Shown: positions 28,515-35,940 of the stretch, one piece after another | Numbering within the stretch: position 1 is the stretch's first letter | How the letters are laid out: every line of letters begins with the position of its first letter | Origin: Kitasatospora sp. DSM 101779 | GTDB lineage: Bacteria > Actinomycetota > Actinomycetes > Streptomycetales > Streptomycetaceae | Assembly (NCBI RefSeq): GCF_025655475.1 | Contig: NZ_JAHTIK010000001.1 | Span: forward strand, 3,069,457-3,133,456 | DNA: 64,000 bases | Direction of reading: 5' to 3' | Position numbers and translations under genes: made by a program | The notes under the pieces: model-generated | The model's database searches: none | What the model was told of the DNA's origin: nothing | What the model saw: the letters and a program-made list of their open reading frames with translations, nothing else

Positions 28515-29109
28515 GCGCGAGCATCCGGATCGCGAAGGCGCTGAGCGCGGCGGCGGTCGCGTTGAGCGGGGTGAGCCGGTTGCCGGCGACGAGCACCGCG
28601 ACGACGGTGGCGCCGACCAGGGCGGGCACGGCGTAGATCTCGCGGTCCCAGCGCAGCAGGGCGGGCGGTTCGAGGGCGAGCAGGTCGCGGACGACACCGC
28701 CGCCGGCCGCGGTGAGCATGCCGAGGGCGACGGAGGCGACGAAGCCGAGGCCGTAGTCGTGGGCCTTGATGGTGCCCGTGACGCAGAACAGACCGAGGCC
28801 TGCGGCGTCCAGCGTCTGCACGGCGGTGTTGATCCGTTCGACCTGCGGGTGCAGGAAGAAGACGACGAGCCCGGCGGCGAGCGGGGTGGAGAAGTAGCCG
28901 AGGTTGCTGAAGGCCGCCACCGGTGTGGCCCCGATGACCAGGTCGCGCATGATGCCCCCGCCGAGGGCGGTCGCCTCGGCGAGGACGCAGATGCCGAAGA
29001 TGTCCATGTTCTTGCGGACGGCCAGCAGGCCGCCGGACAGGGCGAAGACGAAGATGCCGACCAGGTCCAGGGCCTGCTGCAGCCCCGAGGGGAAGATTTG
29101 CGAACTCAC
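28450..29109 (-). CDS. Trimeric intracellular cation (TRIC) channel family protein
   Basis: A 219-residue integral membrane protein of the UPF0126/TRIC family, with seven predicted spans arranged as two repeats. Each repeat has the glycine-rich motif of the family: ATALGGGIMRDLVIG in the first and AAGGGVVRDLL in the second. Prokaryotic TRIC proteins form trimeric K+/Na+ channels; physiological role in actinomycetes is unclear. I use GTG 29109 behind GGGAGGA, which gives the expected VSSQIFPSGLQQALDLVG start. It is convergent with, and overlaps, the IclR gene by 65 bases, so the two transcripts are antisense there. Confidence 0.9.
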   Translation of the reverse strand: MSSQIFPSGLQQALDLVGIFVFALSGGLLAVRKNMDIFGICVLAEATALGGGIMRDLVIGATPVAAFSNLGYFSTPLAAGLVVFFLHPQVERINTAVQTLDAAGLGLFCVTGTIKAHDYGLGFVASVALGMLTAAGGGVVRDLLALEPPALLRWDREIYAVPALVGATVVAVLVAGNRLTPLNATAAALSAFAIRMLALRYGWRAPRAWHRNDSRTSEE

Positions 29110-29187
29110 CGCCCCATCCTCCCTGGTCGGATTGTCCGATCTTGCACCACCCTGCAGCCATGCAGGTCCGATACGGCCAGGCCCGAA

Positions 29188-29341
29188 CAGGGGCGCGGGG
29201 AACTGCGCAGTTCGCAGAGGGTACTTCCGGTGGTCGGGGCGTCTCCTGACTCCGGTGGCCCCCGCCTCCGGCAGCGGCCCCACCGGCATTGCGCAGTTCT
29301 CCCCCGGTCTTCGGCCGGGAGGTGCCCCCCACGCACCCCTG
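29188..29341. repeat. Dispersed palindromic intergenic repeat, copy B
   Basis: The element opens with the same CAGGGGCGCGGGGAACTGCG as copy A and closes with GCGCAGTTCTCCCCCGG, a CGGCCGGGAGG hairpin arm and CACGCACCCCTG. The centre (about 29210-29290) differs from copy A. It lies between the ferritin-like and TRIC genes. Confidence 0.75.
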
Positions 29342-29385
29342 TTCTGGTGCATCCCCACCCGTCGGCACCGCCGCACGGGAGGTCG

Positions 29386-30165
29386 TCAGGCGAAGGACTC
29401 CTGCGGCGCGGGCCCGCCGAGGGCGTTGCGCCGCTCGGGCATCGCCAGGGTCGTCATCCGCCGCCAGCCGACGGCCCGCTCGTAGAGGTAGACGGCGTGG
29501 ATGCCGGCCGCGAGCCCGGCCGACTTGGCGCGCGGCCAGCGCAGGATCGCACCCATGTGGGCCATGACGGCGAGGCTGACGTCGCGATAGGTGCGGATCT
29601 CGGCGTGGGCGGTCTGCTGCAGGGTGGTCAGGATCGACCGGCCGTGGCCCTCGGCGGCGAGCCGCAGCAGTTCCTCGTGGCAGAAGGCGAGATGGTTGTC
29701 CTCGTCGTTGGAGATCATGCGGACCGCGCGGCCGACCACCGGGTGGTCGCCGAAGACCTTCTTCAGCAGCTGCATCTGCTCGGCGGCGCGCTGCTCGGTG
29801 ACCCGGCTGTGCGCGAGGTAGGTGATGACGTCCTGCTCGGTGAGCGGCTCGTCGCGCTTGAGCCGGGCGTGCGCGAGGCCGATGCCCTGGCGCTCCAGCA
29901 TCATCGTGTAGTCGGTGTCGTCGGGGACGTCGACCGGCGCCAGGCCGCGCTTGTGCAGCAGCGCGTTGAAGATCCGGCCGTGCTTGTCCTCGTCGGCGCC
30001 GTGGCGGGCGATCTTCGGGGCGAGGATCTGGTCGGTGACCAGCTTGGAGATCCGCCCGTTCTCCCATCCGCCCTGGTCCTCGCCCTTGGCGGCGATGCTG
30101 CAGAAGAGCCGGAACGAGTCGTCGTTGTCGTGGATCTCCTGGAACAGGCTGCGTGCGGAGAGCAT
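29386..30165 (-). CDS. Ferritin-like diiron-type protein
   Basis: A 259-residue mainly helical protein. Two ExxH motifs, EDKH (59-62) and EDNH (155-158), with additional Glu residues at about 124 and 165, fit the two-metal site of a ferritin-like four-helix bundle. It is longer than true ferritins and probably is an oxidase/hydroxylase-like member rather than an iron store; the substrate is unknown. ATG 30165 is preceded by GGGGAGGTG. It has no coupled neighbours: 140 bases separate it from the methyltransferase gene upstream and repeat copy B lies downstream. Confidence 0.75.
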   Translation of the reverse strand: MLSARSLFQEIHDNDDSFRLFCSIAAKGEDQGGWENGRISKLVTDQILAPKIARHGADEDKHGRIFNALLHKRGLAPVDVPDDTDYTMMLERQGIGLAHARLKRDEPLTEQDVITYLAHSRVTEQRAAEQMQLLKKVFGDHPVVGRAVRMISNDEDNHLAFCHEELLRLAAEGHGRSILTTLQQTAHAEIRTYRDVSLAVMAHMGAILRWPRAKSAGLAAGIHAVYLYERAVGWRRMTTLAMPERRNALGGPAPQESFA

Positions 30166-30305
30166 CTGGCCCACCTCCCCCGGCCGCCCGGGCAGGCGCC
30201 GTCGTCGATCGGTTCCGAACACCGTCAGTGAACGCAGCCTCCCGCGCACCTGCAACAGCAGGCCGCGCCCACTGCGCCGGACGAAGGACCCGCGGCGCCG
30301 GCCGG

Positions 30306-31118
30306 TCAGCCGCGGGTGCCGGTGGCGACCAGGGCGGCCACGGGCAGGCCCTCGTCCGCGTACGGGGCGGCCAGCCGGAGGTACTCGGTGCGGATCGCGT
30401 CGGTCTCGGCGGGCGGGCGGCCCTCGACCAGTGCGGCGGTGATCACGGTGCCCCCGAGGACGTGCCGCCACCAGTCGGCCGGGTCGACCCGGTGCGTCCA
30501 GCGGACGGGCGTCACCGTCACGTCGGTGAAGCCGCCGCCGGTCAGCAGGGCGGTGAGGCCGTCCACCGAGGCGTACCGGGTGAAGGGGGCGGCGCCGGGG
30601 AGTCCGGCGGGGGGCGGGCCGCCGACCGCGCGGACGGCGTCGAAGACCAGGCCCTGCGCCCGGTTGGCGGCGAGGGTGTCCCAGCAGGAGAGGGCCAGCC
30701 GGCCGCCGGGGGCGAGCACCCGGTGCAGGTCGGCCGCGGCCGCGGGCGGGTCGGGCACGTGGTTGATCACGAAGGCGCCGACCGCCGCGTCGAACCAGCC
30801 GTCCGGGTAAGGGAGTCCGGGCAGGGCGGCCTGTTCGACCCGGGCGCCGGGCAGGGCCGCGGCGGCGGCCGCGACCATCTCGGCGACGGCGTCGGTGGCC
30901 GTCACCTCGGCGCCGCGCCGCAAGGCGAGTGCGGCGAGGCGGCCGGTACCGCAGCCGACCTCCAGCAGTCGGCTGCCGGGGCCCGCGCCGACGGCGTCGA
31001 GCAGGGCCGGGTGCACTCCGGCGGTCATCGCGCCGAAGCCCTCGCCGTAGGTGGCGCTGCGCGCGGCCCAGCCGCGCCGTTCGAATGCGGCGAAGTCCGC
31101 CGCCCGCCCGCCGTTCAC
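30306..31118 (-). CDS. Class I SAM-dependent methyltransferase
   Basis: A 270-residue methyltransferase of the UbiE/MenG-like type. SAM-binding motif I is LLEVGCGTGRL (~51-61), followed by the acidic ATDA strand end and the post-II segment WFDAAVGAFVINHV, and motif III around LAPGGRLAL. The C-terminal ~90 residues form the variable substrate lid. The acceptor is unknown. GTG 31118 overlaps the stop of the VOC gene by four bases (GTGA), so it is translated from the same leaderless transcript. Confidence 0.9.
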   Translation of the reverse strand: MNGGRAADFAAFERRGWAARSATYGEGFGAMTAGVHPALLDAVGAGPGSRLLEVGCGTGRLAALALRRGAEVTATDAVAEMVAAAAAALPGARVEQAALPGLPYPDGWFDAAVGAFVINHVPDPPAAAADLHRVLAPGGRLALSCWDTLAANRAQGLVFDAVRAVGGPPPAGLPGAAPFTRYASVDGLTALLTGGGFTDVTVTPVRWTHRVDPADWWRHVLGGTVITAALVEGRPPAETDAIRTEYLRLAAPYADEGLPVAALVATGTRG

Positions 31119-31564
31119 TGGACGCAGAACTCGTTGCCCTCGGGATCGGCGAGGGTGACATGCCGTCCGCCGGGCTCATCGATCCGGGCGAGCACGGTGG
31201 CGCCCAGGCCGACCAGCCGGTCCACCTCCTCCTCGCGGCGCTCGGGCCCGGCGTGCAGGTCGAGGTGGAGCCGGTTCTTGACGGTCTTCGCCTCGGGGAC
31301 GGCCTGGAAGAGCAGGCGCCGGCCGTGGCCGATGCCGGTGGCCGGGTCGAACGGGTCCTCGGGGTGCCGGACGGCGGCCATCGTGCGGAAGGCCTTGCGG
31401 CCGTCGACGACCGTCCAGGCCCCGGCGGGCAGCATGCCGCCGGAGACCAGCTGCTCCACGATCGGACTGTTGTCCTCGACGAGGTAGCCGAGGGCCTCGC
31501 TCCAGAACACGGCCTGGCGGTGCGGGTCCGCGCAGTCCACGACGATCTTAAAGTCGAGTGTCAT
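31115..31564 (-). CDS. VOC-family (glyoxalase/bleomycin-resistance-like) protein
   Basis: A 149-residue protein with the paired beta-alpha-beta-beta-beta repeats of the vicinal-oxygen-chelate fold. It starts LDFKIVVDCADPHRQAVFWSEALGY, has HLDLHAG in the middle (a metal-ligand-type strand) and ends TLADPEGNEFCVQ, the last strand with a conserved Glu. Such proteins range from glyoxalases and dioxygenases to metal-free binding proteins; which applies is unknown. ATG 31564 has no ribosome site: TATAAC lies seven bases upstream, so the message is probably leaderless. The methyltransferase follows with a four-base overlap. Confidence 0.88.
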   Translation of the reverse strand: MTLDFKIVVDCADPHRQAVFWSEALGYLVEDNSPIVEQLVSGGMLPAGAWTVVDGRKAFRTMAAVRHPEDPFDPATGIGHGRRLLFQAVPEAKTVKNRLHLDLHAGPERREEEVDRLVGLGATVLARIDEPGGRHVTLADPEGNEFCVQ

Positions 31565-31571
31565 GCTACCG

Positions 31572-31601
31572 GTTATAGTGGTTACATGGACGACGCGGCA
31601 A
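31572..31601. promoter_or_regulatory. Overlapping divergent leaderless promoters
   Basis: The start codons of the VOC gene (31564, minus) and the CGNR gene (31586, plus) are 21 bases apart. The plus strand carries TATAGT (31574-31579) six bases before its ATG. The minus strand carries TATAAC (31577-31572) seven bases before its ATG and TTGCCG (31601-31596) 18 bases further up. Four bases of the two -10 boxes coincide, so the promoters should be mutually exclusive. Confidence 0.65.
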
Positions 31602-32188
31602 CCGGACTCGTGCTCCACCCCCGCGAGGGCGCCGCCTTCCGCTTCGACCCCGGCGCGCTCTGCCTGGAGCTGCTGCCCACCGGCGGGCCCGGCGCCTATG
31701 CCCGCTACGAGGTGCTGCACCGGCCCGCCGACCTCGCCGACTGGATCGCCGCCTGTCGACTGCACACCGGCGAGGTCTCCGTCGACGACTCCGAGCTGGC
31801 CGCCGCCCGCGAACTGCGCGACGCGCTCTGGCGTCTCACCGAGGCCAGGGCCGCCGGCCTCGCCGGCACCGCCGAGGACTACGCGGCCGTCAACCGGGCC
31901 GCCGCCGTTCCCCCGCCCGCCCCCCGGATCGGCCCCGACGGGCGGCGCGCGGCACCCGGACCCACCACCGCGAGCGCGGTGCTCTCCGCGGTGGCCCGGG
32001 ACGCCGTCGACCTCTTCACCGGGCCGTACGCGGACCGGATCCGCGTCTGCGGCGGCCACGACTGCCAACTGCATTTCGTCGACACCTCGCGGCCGGGCCG
32101 GCGGCGCTGGTGCTCGATGGAGCGCTGCGGCAACCGCCACAAGGTCCGGGCGCTGCGCGCCCGGCAGGCCGGAGGAGGAGAGGGCTGA
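31586..32188 (+). CDS. ABATE/CGNR zinc-finger regulator-like protein
   Basis: A 200-residue protein with an N-terminal ABATE-type domain (~20-130, helical, 'putative stress-induced' group) and a C-terminal CGNR zinc finger: CGGHDCQLHFVD followed by RRWCSMERCGNRHKVRALRA. The four cysteines and the CGNR motif are intact. CGNR proteins are thought to bind DNA, so it may regulate itself and the divergent VOC-methyltransferase genes; this is inference. ATG 31586 has no ribosome site and sits six bases after TATAGT. Its stop overlaps the ATG of the next gene by one base (TGATG). Confidence 0.85.
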   Translation: MDDAATGLVLHPREGAAFRFDPGALCLELLPTGGPGAYARYEVLHRPADLADWIAACRLHTGEVSVDDSELAAARELRDALWRLTEARAAGLAGTAEDYAAVNRAAAVPPPAPRIGPDGRRAAPGPTTASAVLSAVARDAVDLFTGPYADRIRVCGGHDCQLHFVDTSRPGRRRWCSMERCGNRHKVRALRARQAGGGEG

Positions 32189-32595
32189 TGCCCACCGGAC
32201 TCACCGGGGACGCCGGCTGGCAGATCGGCGTCTCACGCACCCTGCCGCACCCGCCCGAGGAGCTCTGGCGGCTCGTCACCTCGGCCCGGGGCACCGCGCT
32301 CTGGCTGGGCGAGGGCGTCCACCCGCTGGGCGGCCCCGGCACCCGGTACGGGACGGCGGACGGCACGACCGGCGAGGTGCGCAGCCACCGTCCGGGCTCG
32401 CGGCTGCGGCTGACCCGGCGTCCGCCCGGCCGCGCCGGCGACACCGTGCTGCAGGTGACCGTCTCGCCCGCACCGCACGGGGCGGTGCTCCGCTTCCACC
32501 AGGAACGGCTGGCCGACGCGGCGGAGCGGGAGCGGCAGCGGGCGCACTGGGCCGCGGTGATCGACGCCCTGGAACGCCTCGGCCCGGGTGCCTGA
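32188..32595 (+). CDS. SRPBCC/AHSA1-family protein
   Basis: A 135-residue START-like protein. It shows the family outline: WQIGVSRTLPHPPEELWRLVTS at the start, GTALWLGEG in the loop that closes the pocket, and a C-terminal helix (AERERQRAHWAAVIDALERL). The fold binds hydrophobic ligands, and AHSA1-like members often pair with small regulators, as here with the CGNR gene to which it is coupled (ATG overlaps the TGA; ribosome site GGAGGAGGAG within the upstream gene). The ligand is unknown. Its TGA stop lies inside the left arm of a strong terminator. Confidence 0.85.
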   Translation: MPTGLTGDAGWQIGVSRTLPHPPEELWRLVTSARGTALWLGEGVHPLGGPGTRYGTADGTTGEVRSHRPGSRLRLTRRPPGRAGDTVLQVTVSPAPHGAVLRFHQERLADAAERERQRAHWAAVIDALERLGPGA

Positions 32596-32612
32596 TTCAG
32601 GCACCCGGGCCG
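32580..32612. terminator. Bidirectional terminator
   Basis: A perfect 16-bp stem (32580-32595 with 32597-32612) with a single central T lies between convergent genes. The last bases of the SRPBCC gene, including its TGA (32593-32595), are part of the left arm. Confidence 0.85.
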
Positions 32613-32640
32613 GGGTGGGTACTGCCGGGCGTGCTGCGGG

Positions 32641-33732
32641 TCAGCGGTGGTCCGCGCCGCGCTGGGCGTGGATGCCCGGCTTGCGCATGCCGACCGCCTG
32701 GTCGCCGTCGTTCTCCGGGAAGTGGCAGGCCACCTGGTGGCCCGGCCGCGCGGCGACGAGCGGCGGCTCCTGGGTGGCGCAGACGTCCTGCGCCTTCCAG
32801 CAGCGGGTGCGGAAGCGGCACCCGCTCGGCGGGTTGAGCGGCGACGGGACGTCACCGGTCAGCAGGATGCGCTCGCGGCGCTCCTTGCGGCGCGGGTCCG
32901 GCGTCGGCACCGCCGACATCAGCGCGTTGGTGTACGGGTGCATGGGCGAGCCGTACAGCGAGTCGCGGTCGGCGATCTCGACGATCTTGCCGAGGTACAT
33001 CACCGCGACCCGGTCCGACACGTGCCGGACGACCGAGAGGTCGTGGGCGATGATCAGGTAGGTCAGGCCCAGCTCGTTCTGCAGGTCGTCGAGGAGGTTG
33101 ACCACCTGTGCCTGGATCGACACGTCGAGCGCGGAGACCGGCTCGTCCGCCACGATCATCTTCGGCTTGAGGGCCAGCGCGCGGGCGATGCCGATGCGCT
33201 GGCGCTGGCCGCCGGAGAACTCGTGCGGGTAGCGGTTGTAGTGCTCCGGGCTCAGACCGCAGAGCTCCAGCAGCTCCTGGACGGCCTTCTTGACGCCGCC
33301 CTCGGTGGCCACCTTCTGCAGCCGGAACGGCGCGCCGACGATGGTGCCGACGGTGTGCCGCGGGTTCAGCGACGAGTACGGGTCCTGGAAGATCATCTGG
33401 ATGTCCCGGCGGAGCGGGCGCATCGCCGAGACGCCGAGGTGCGTGATGTCGTGGCCCTCGAACTCGATCTTTCCACCGGTCGGCTCGTCCAGGCGGGTCA
33501 CCAGGCGGCCCATGGTGGACTTGCCGCAGCCGGACTCGCCGACCACGCCGAGGGTCTCGCCGGCCCTGACCTCGAAGTCGAGGCCGTCCACGGCGCGCAC
33601 GGCGCCGGCCTGGCGGCGCAGCAGCCCCTTGGTGATCGGGAAGTGCTTGGTCAGCCCGGTCACCTTGAGCAGGGGCTGACGGTCGGAGGCGGGCGCGGGT
33701 GCGGGGATCGCCGCCGTCTTCGAGTCCGTCAT
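32641..33732 (-). CDS. Peptide ABC transporter ATP-binding protein (OppF/DppF-like)
   Basis: One of two ATPases of a five-component peptide importer. The 363 residues carry Walker [11 protein letters not shown]-loop [13 protein letters not shown], signature [15 protein letters not shown] and Walker [13 protein letters not shown], and end with the oligopeptide-specific C-terminal domain whose cysteines ([14 protein letters not shown]) are typical of OppD/F families and may bind an Fe-S cluster or form a finger. ATG 33732 follows AGGAG. It is the last gene of the minus-strand operon, 34 bases after the OppD-like gene. Confidence 0.94.
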   Translation of the reverse strand: MTDSKTAAIPAPAPASDRQPLLKVTGLTKHFPITKGLLRRQAGAVRAVDGLDFEVRAGETLGVVGESGCGKSTMGRLVTRLDEPTGGKIEFEGHDITHLGVSAMRPLRRDIQMIFQDPYSSLNPRHTVGTIVGAPFRLQKVATEGGVKKAVQELLELCGLSPEHYNRYPHEFSGGQRQRIGIARALALKPKMIVADEPVSALDVSIQAQVVNLLDDLQNELGLTYLIIAHDLSVVRHVSDRVAVMYLGKIVEIADRDSLYGSPMHPYTNALMSAVPTPDPRRKERRERILLTGDVPSPLNPPSGCRFRTRCWKAQDVCATQEPPLVAARPGHQVACHFPENDGDQAVGMRKPGIHAQRGADHR

Positions 33733-33766
33733 CGGTTGTCTCCTGAGTGTGTTGCTGGCGGCCGGG

Positions 33767-34828
33767 TCACAGCCGGGGCGCGATCTCTTCGGCGAAGATC
33801 CGGTGCCGTTCGGCGATCGGCAGGTGGCAGGCCGCGAGGTGCCGGGGGGCGGCCTCGGCCAGCACGGGCACCTCGGAGGTGGATCGCCCGCCGGTCAGCT
33901 CGGCGTACGGGCAGCGCGGGTGGAAGGCGCAGCCGGACGGCACGTTGATCAGGCTCGGCGGGGTGCCCTTGACCGGGATCAGCCGGTCCTGGAGCTCCCG
34001 GTCGAGCCGGGGCATCGAGCCGAGCAGGCCCCAGGTGTAGGGGTGCTCGGGCGCCTCGAAGAGGGACGCGGCGGGGCCGCGCTCGACGGACTTGCCGCCG
34101 TACATCACCAGGATGTCGTCGGCGAGTTCGGCCACCACGCCGAGGTCGTGCGTGATGATGATGACGGCCGAGCCGAACTCCTTCTGCAGGTCCCGGATGA
34201 GGTCCAGGATCTGCGCCTGGACGGTGACGTCCAGGGCGGTGGTGGGCTCGTCCGCGATCAGCAGGGACGGGTCGTTGACCAGGGCCATGGCGATCATGGC
34301 GCGCTGGCGCATGCCGCCGGAGAACTCGTGCGGGTAGGCGTCCACCCGCTTGTCCGGCTGCGGGATGCCGACCCGGTCGAGCATCTCGATGGCGCGGGTG
34401 CGCGCCTGCTTCTTGCTGGCGCCCGGGTGGTGGGCCCGGTAGCCCTCGATGATCTGCGCGCCGACCGTGTAGTACGGGTGCATCGCGGTCAGCGGGTCCT
34501 GGAAGATCATCGCCATCTTCTGGCCGCGGAGCTTGCGGACCCGCTCGGGGTCGGCGGCGACGAGCTCCTCGCCGTCCAGCCAGACCTCGCCGGTGATCCG
34601 CGGGGCGCCGCGCTTGGTACCGGTGCGGTGCAGGCCCATGATCGACAGCGAGGTGACGGACTTCCCGGAGCCGGACTCGCCGACGATGCCGAGGGTCTTG
34701 CCCTTCTCCAGGTCGAAGGTGAGGCCGTCGACCGACTTGACCAGTCCGTCCTCGGTGGGGAAGTGCACCCGCAGGTCGCGCACCGAGAGGAAGGCGGAGG
34801 GCTTGGTGTTGTTCAGGGTCTTGCTCAT
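33767..34828 (-). CDS. Peptide ABC transporter ATP-binding protein (OppD/DppD-like)
   Basis: The partner ATPase of the importer, 353 residues. Walker A is [10 protein letters not shown]-loop [12 protein letters not shown], signature [15 protein letters not shown] and Walker [13 protein letters not shown], with the C-terminal peptide-transporter domain ([12 protein letters not shown]). ATG 34828 overlaps the stop of the upstream permease by four bases (ATGA). Two distinct ATPases mean the NBD dimer is heteromeric, as usual for Opp/Dpp systems. Confidence 0.94.
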   Translation of the reverse strand: MSKTLNNTKPSAFLSVRDLRVHFPTEDGLVKSVDGLTFDLEKGKTLGIVGESGSGKSVTSLSIMGLHRTGTKRGAPRITGEVWLDGEELVAADPERVRKLRGQKMAMIFQDPLTAMHPYYTVGAQIIEGYRAHHPGASKKQARTRAIEMLDRVGIPQPDKRVDAYPHEFSGGMRQRAMIAMALVNDPSLLIADEPTTALDVTVQAQILDLIRDLQKEFGSAVIIITHDLGVVAELADDILVMYGGKSVERGPAASLFEAPEHPYTWGLLGSMPRLDRELQDRLIPVKGTPPSLINVPSGCAFHPRCPYAELTGGRSTSEVPVLAEAAPRHLAACHLPIAERHRIFAEEIAPRL

Positions 34829-35823
34829 GCCAGCCTCACCCGAGGATCGACAACGGCGTACAGCACGTCAACCAGCAGGTTGGCGATGATGATGAAGAAG
34901 CCGGCGAAGAGCGTGACACCCATGATCACCGGAAGGTCGCTGGAGCTGACCGCGGAGACCGCCTCGTAGCCCAGACCCCGGAAGTTGAAGGTCGACTCGG
35001 TGAGCACCGCGCCGCCGATCAGGGCGCCCAGGTCCATGCCGAAGACGGTGAGGATCGGGGTGAGGGTGGAGCGCATGGCGTGCTTGCCGATGACCGTCCG
35101 CTCGCCGAGGCCCTTGGCCCGGGCGGTGCGGATGTAGTCCTCGCCGAGCACCTCGAGCAGGGTGGCGCGGGTGAGGCGGGCGTAGGTCGCGGCGTAGAGG
35201 AACGCCAGGGTGACCCACGGCAGCACCAGGTTCTGGAACCACGCGACCGGGTCGTCGCCCAGGTTCACGTAGTCGTGCGGGAACCAGCCGAGCTGGTACA
35301 CGAAGATCGCGCTGGCGAGCATGCCGGTGAAGTAGATCGGCAGCGAGACGCCGGCCAGGGCGGTCGTCATGGTGAAGCGGTCCAGCAGGGTGCGGCGGCG
35401 CAGTGCGGACACGACGCCGGTCGCGGTGCCGAACACCAGCCACAGGGTGGCCGCGCCGGCGGCGAGCGAGGCGGTGACGCCCAGTCGGTCCAGCAGGACG
35501 GGCCACACCTCCTGCTCGGTCTTGAAGGAGTAACCGAAGCACGGGGCGGAGCAGTGGGTGATGTCCACGCCCGTGCTGTAGTCGCGCCCGACGAACAGGC
35601 CCTTCAGGAACAGGAAGTACTGCTCGACGATGGACTTGTCGAGGCCCATCTTGTGTCGGATACCCTCGACGGCCACCTTGTCGGCGATCTTGCCGACGTA
35701 GAGCAGCGCGGGGTCGGTCCCGGTCAGTTTCGGCACCATGAAGAAGATGCCGAAGGTGACCGCGGAGACCACCAGCAGCATGGCGACGACATTGACGAGC
35801 CGTCGGATGAGATATACGAGCAC
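34825..35823 (-). CDS. Peptide ABC transporter permease (OppB/DppB-like)
   Basis: An inner-membrane permease of 332 residues with the binding-protein-dependent transport fold. The first span follows MLVYLIRRLVN directly, there is an extended extracytoplasmic loop (~35-115) containing the short cysteine pair THCSAPC, and five further spans follow. The EAA-like loop reads YIRTARAKGLGERTVIGKHAMR, which contacts the ATPases. Start is GTG 35823 with a weak ribosome site. It follows the binding-protein gene and overlaps the OppD-like gene. Confidence 0.93.
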   Translation of the reverse strand: MLVYLIRRLVNVVAMLLVVSAVTFGIFFMVPKLTGTDPALLYVGKIADKVAVEGIRHKMGLDKSIVEQYFLFLKGLFVGRDYSTGVDITHCSAPCFGYSFKTEQEVWPVLLDRLGVTASLAAGAATLWLVFGTATGVVSALRRRTLLDRFTMTTALAGVSLPIYFTGMLASAIFVYQLGWFPHDYVNLGDDPVAWFQNLVLPWVTLAFLYAATYARLTRATLLEVLGEDYIRTARAKGLGERTVIGKHAMRSTLTPILTVFGMDLGALIGGAVLTESTFNFRGLGYEAVSAVSSSDLPVIMGVTLFAGFFIIIANLLVDVLYAVVDPRVRLA

Positions 35824-35839
35824 TGCGGTCGGCCCCGCC

Positions 35840-35880
35840 CCGGGCCGGCCGCGTCCCTGTGGGGACGCCGGCCGACCCGG
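35840..35880 (-). other. Strong hairpin after the binding-protein gene
   Basis: Arms of ~17 bp (CCGGG...CGGCCG...CGTCCC against its complement, one mismatch and one bulge) lie between the binding-protein stop and the permease start. Such hairpins commonly protect the upstream message and lower expression of the genes behind it; that role is inferred. Confidence 0.55.
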
Positions 35881-35940
35881 GCGGAGCCTTCACCTGCCCT
35901 TCGGACTAGCTGTGCGAACTACGGGTGCGGGCGGGGCAGG

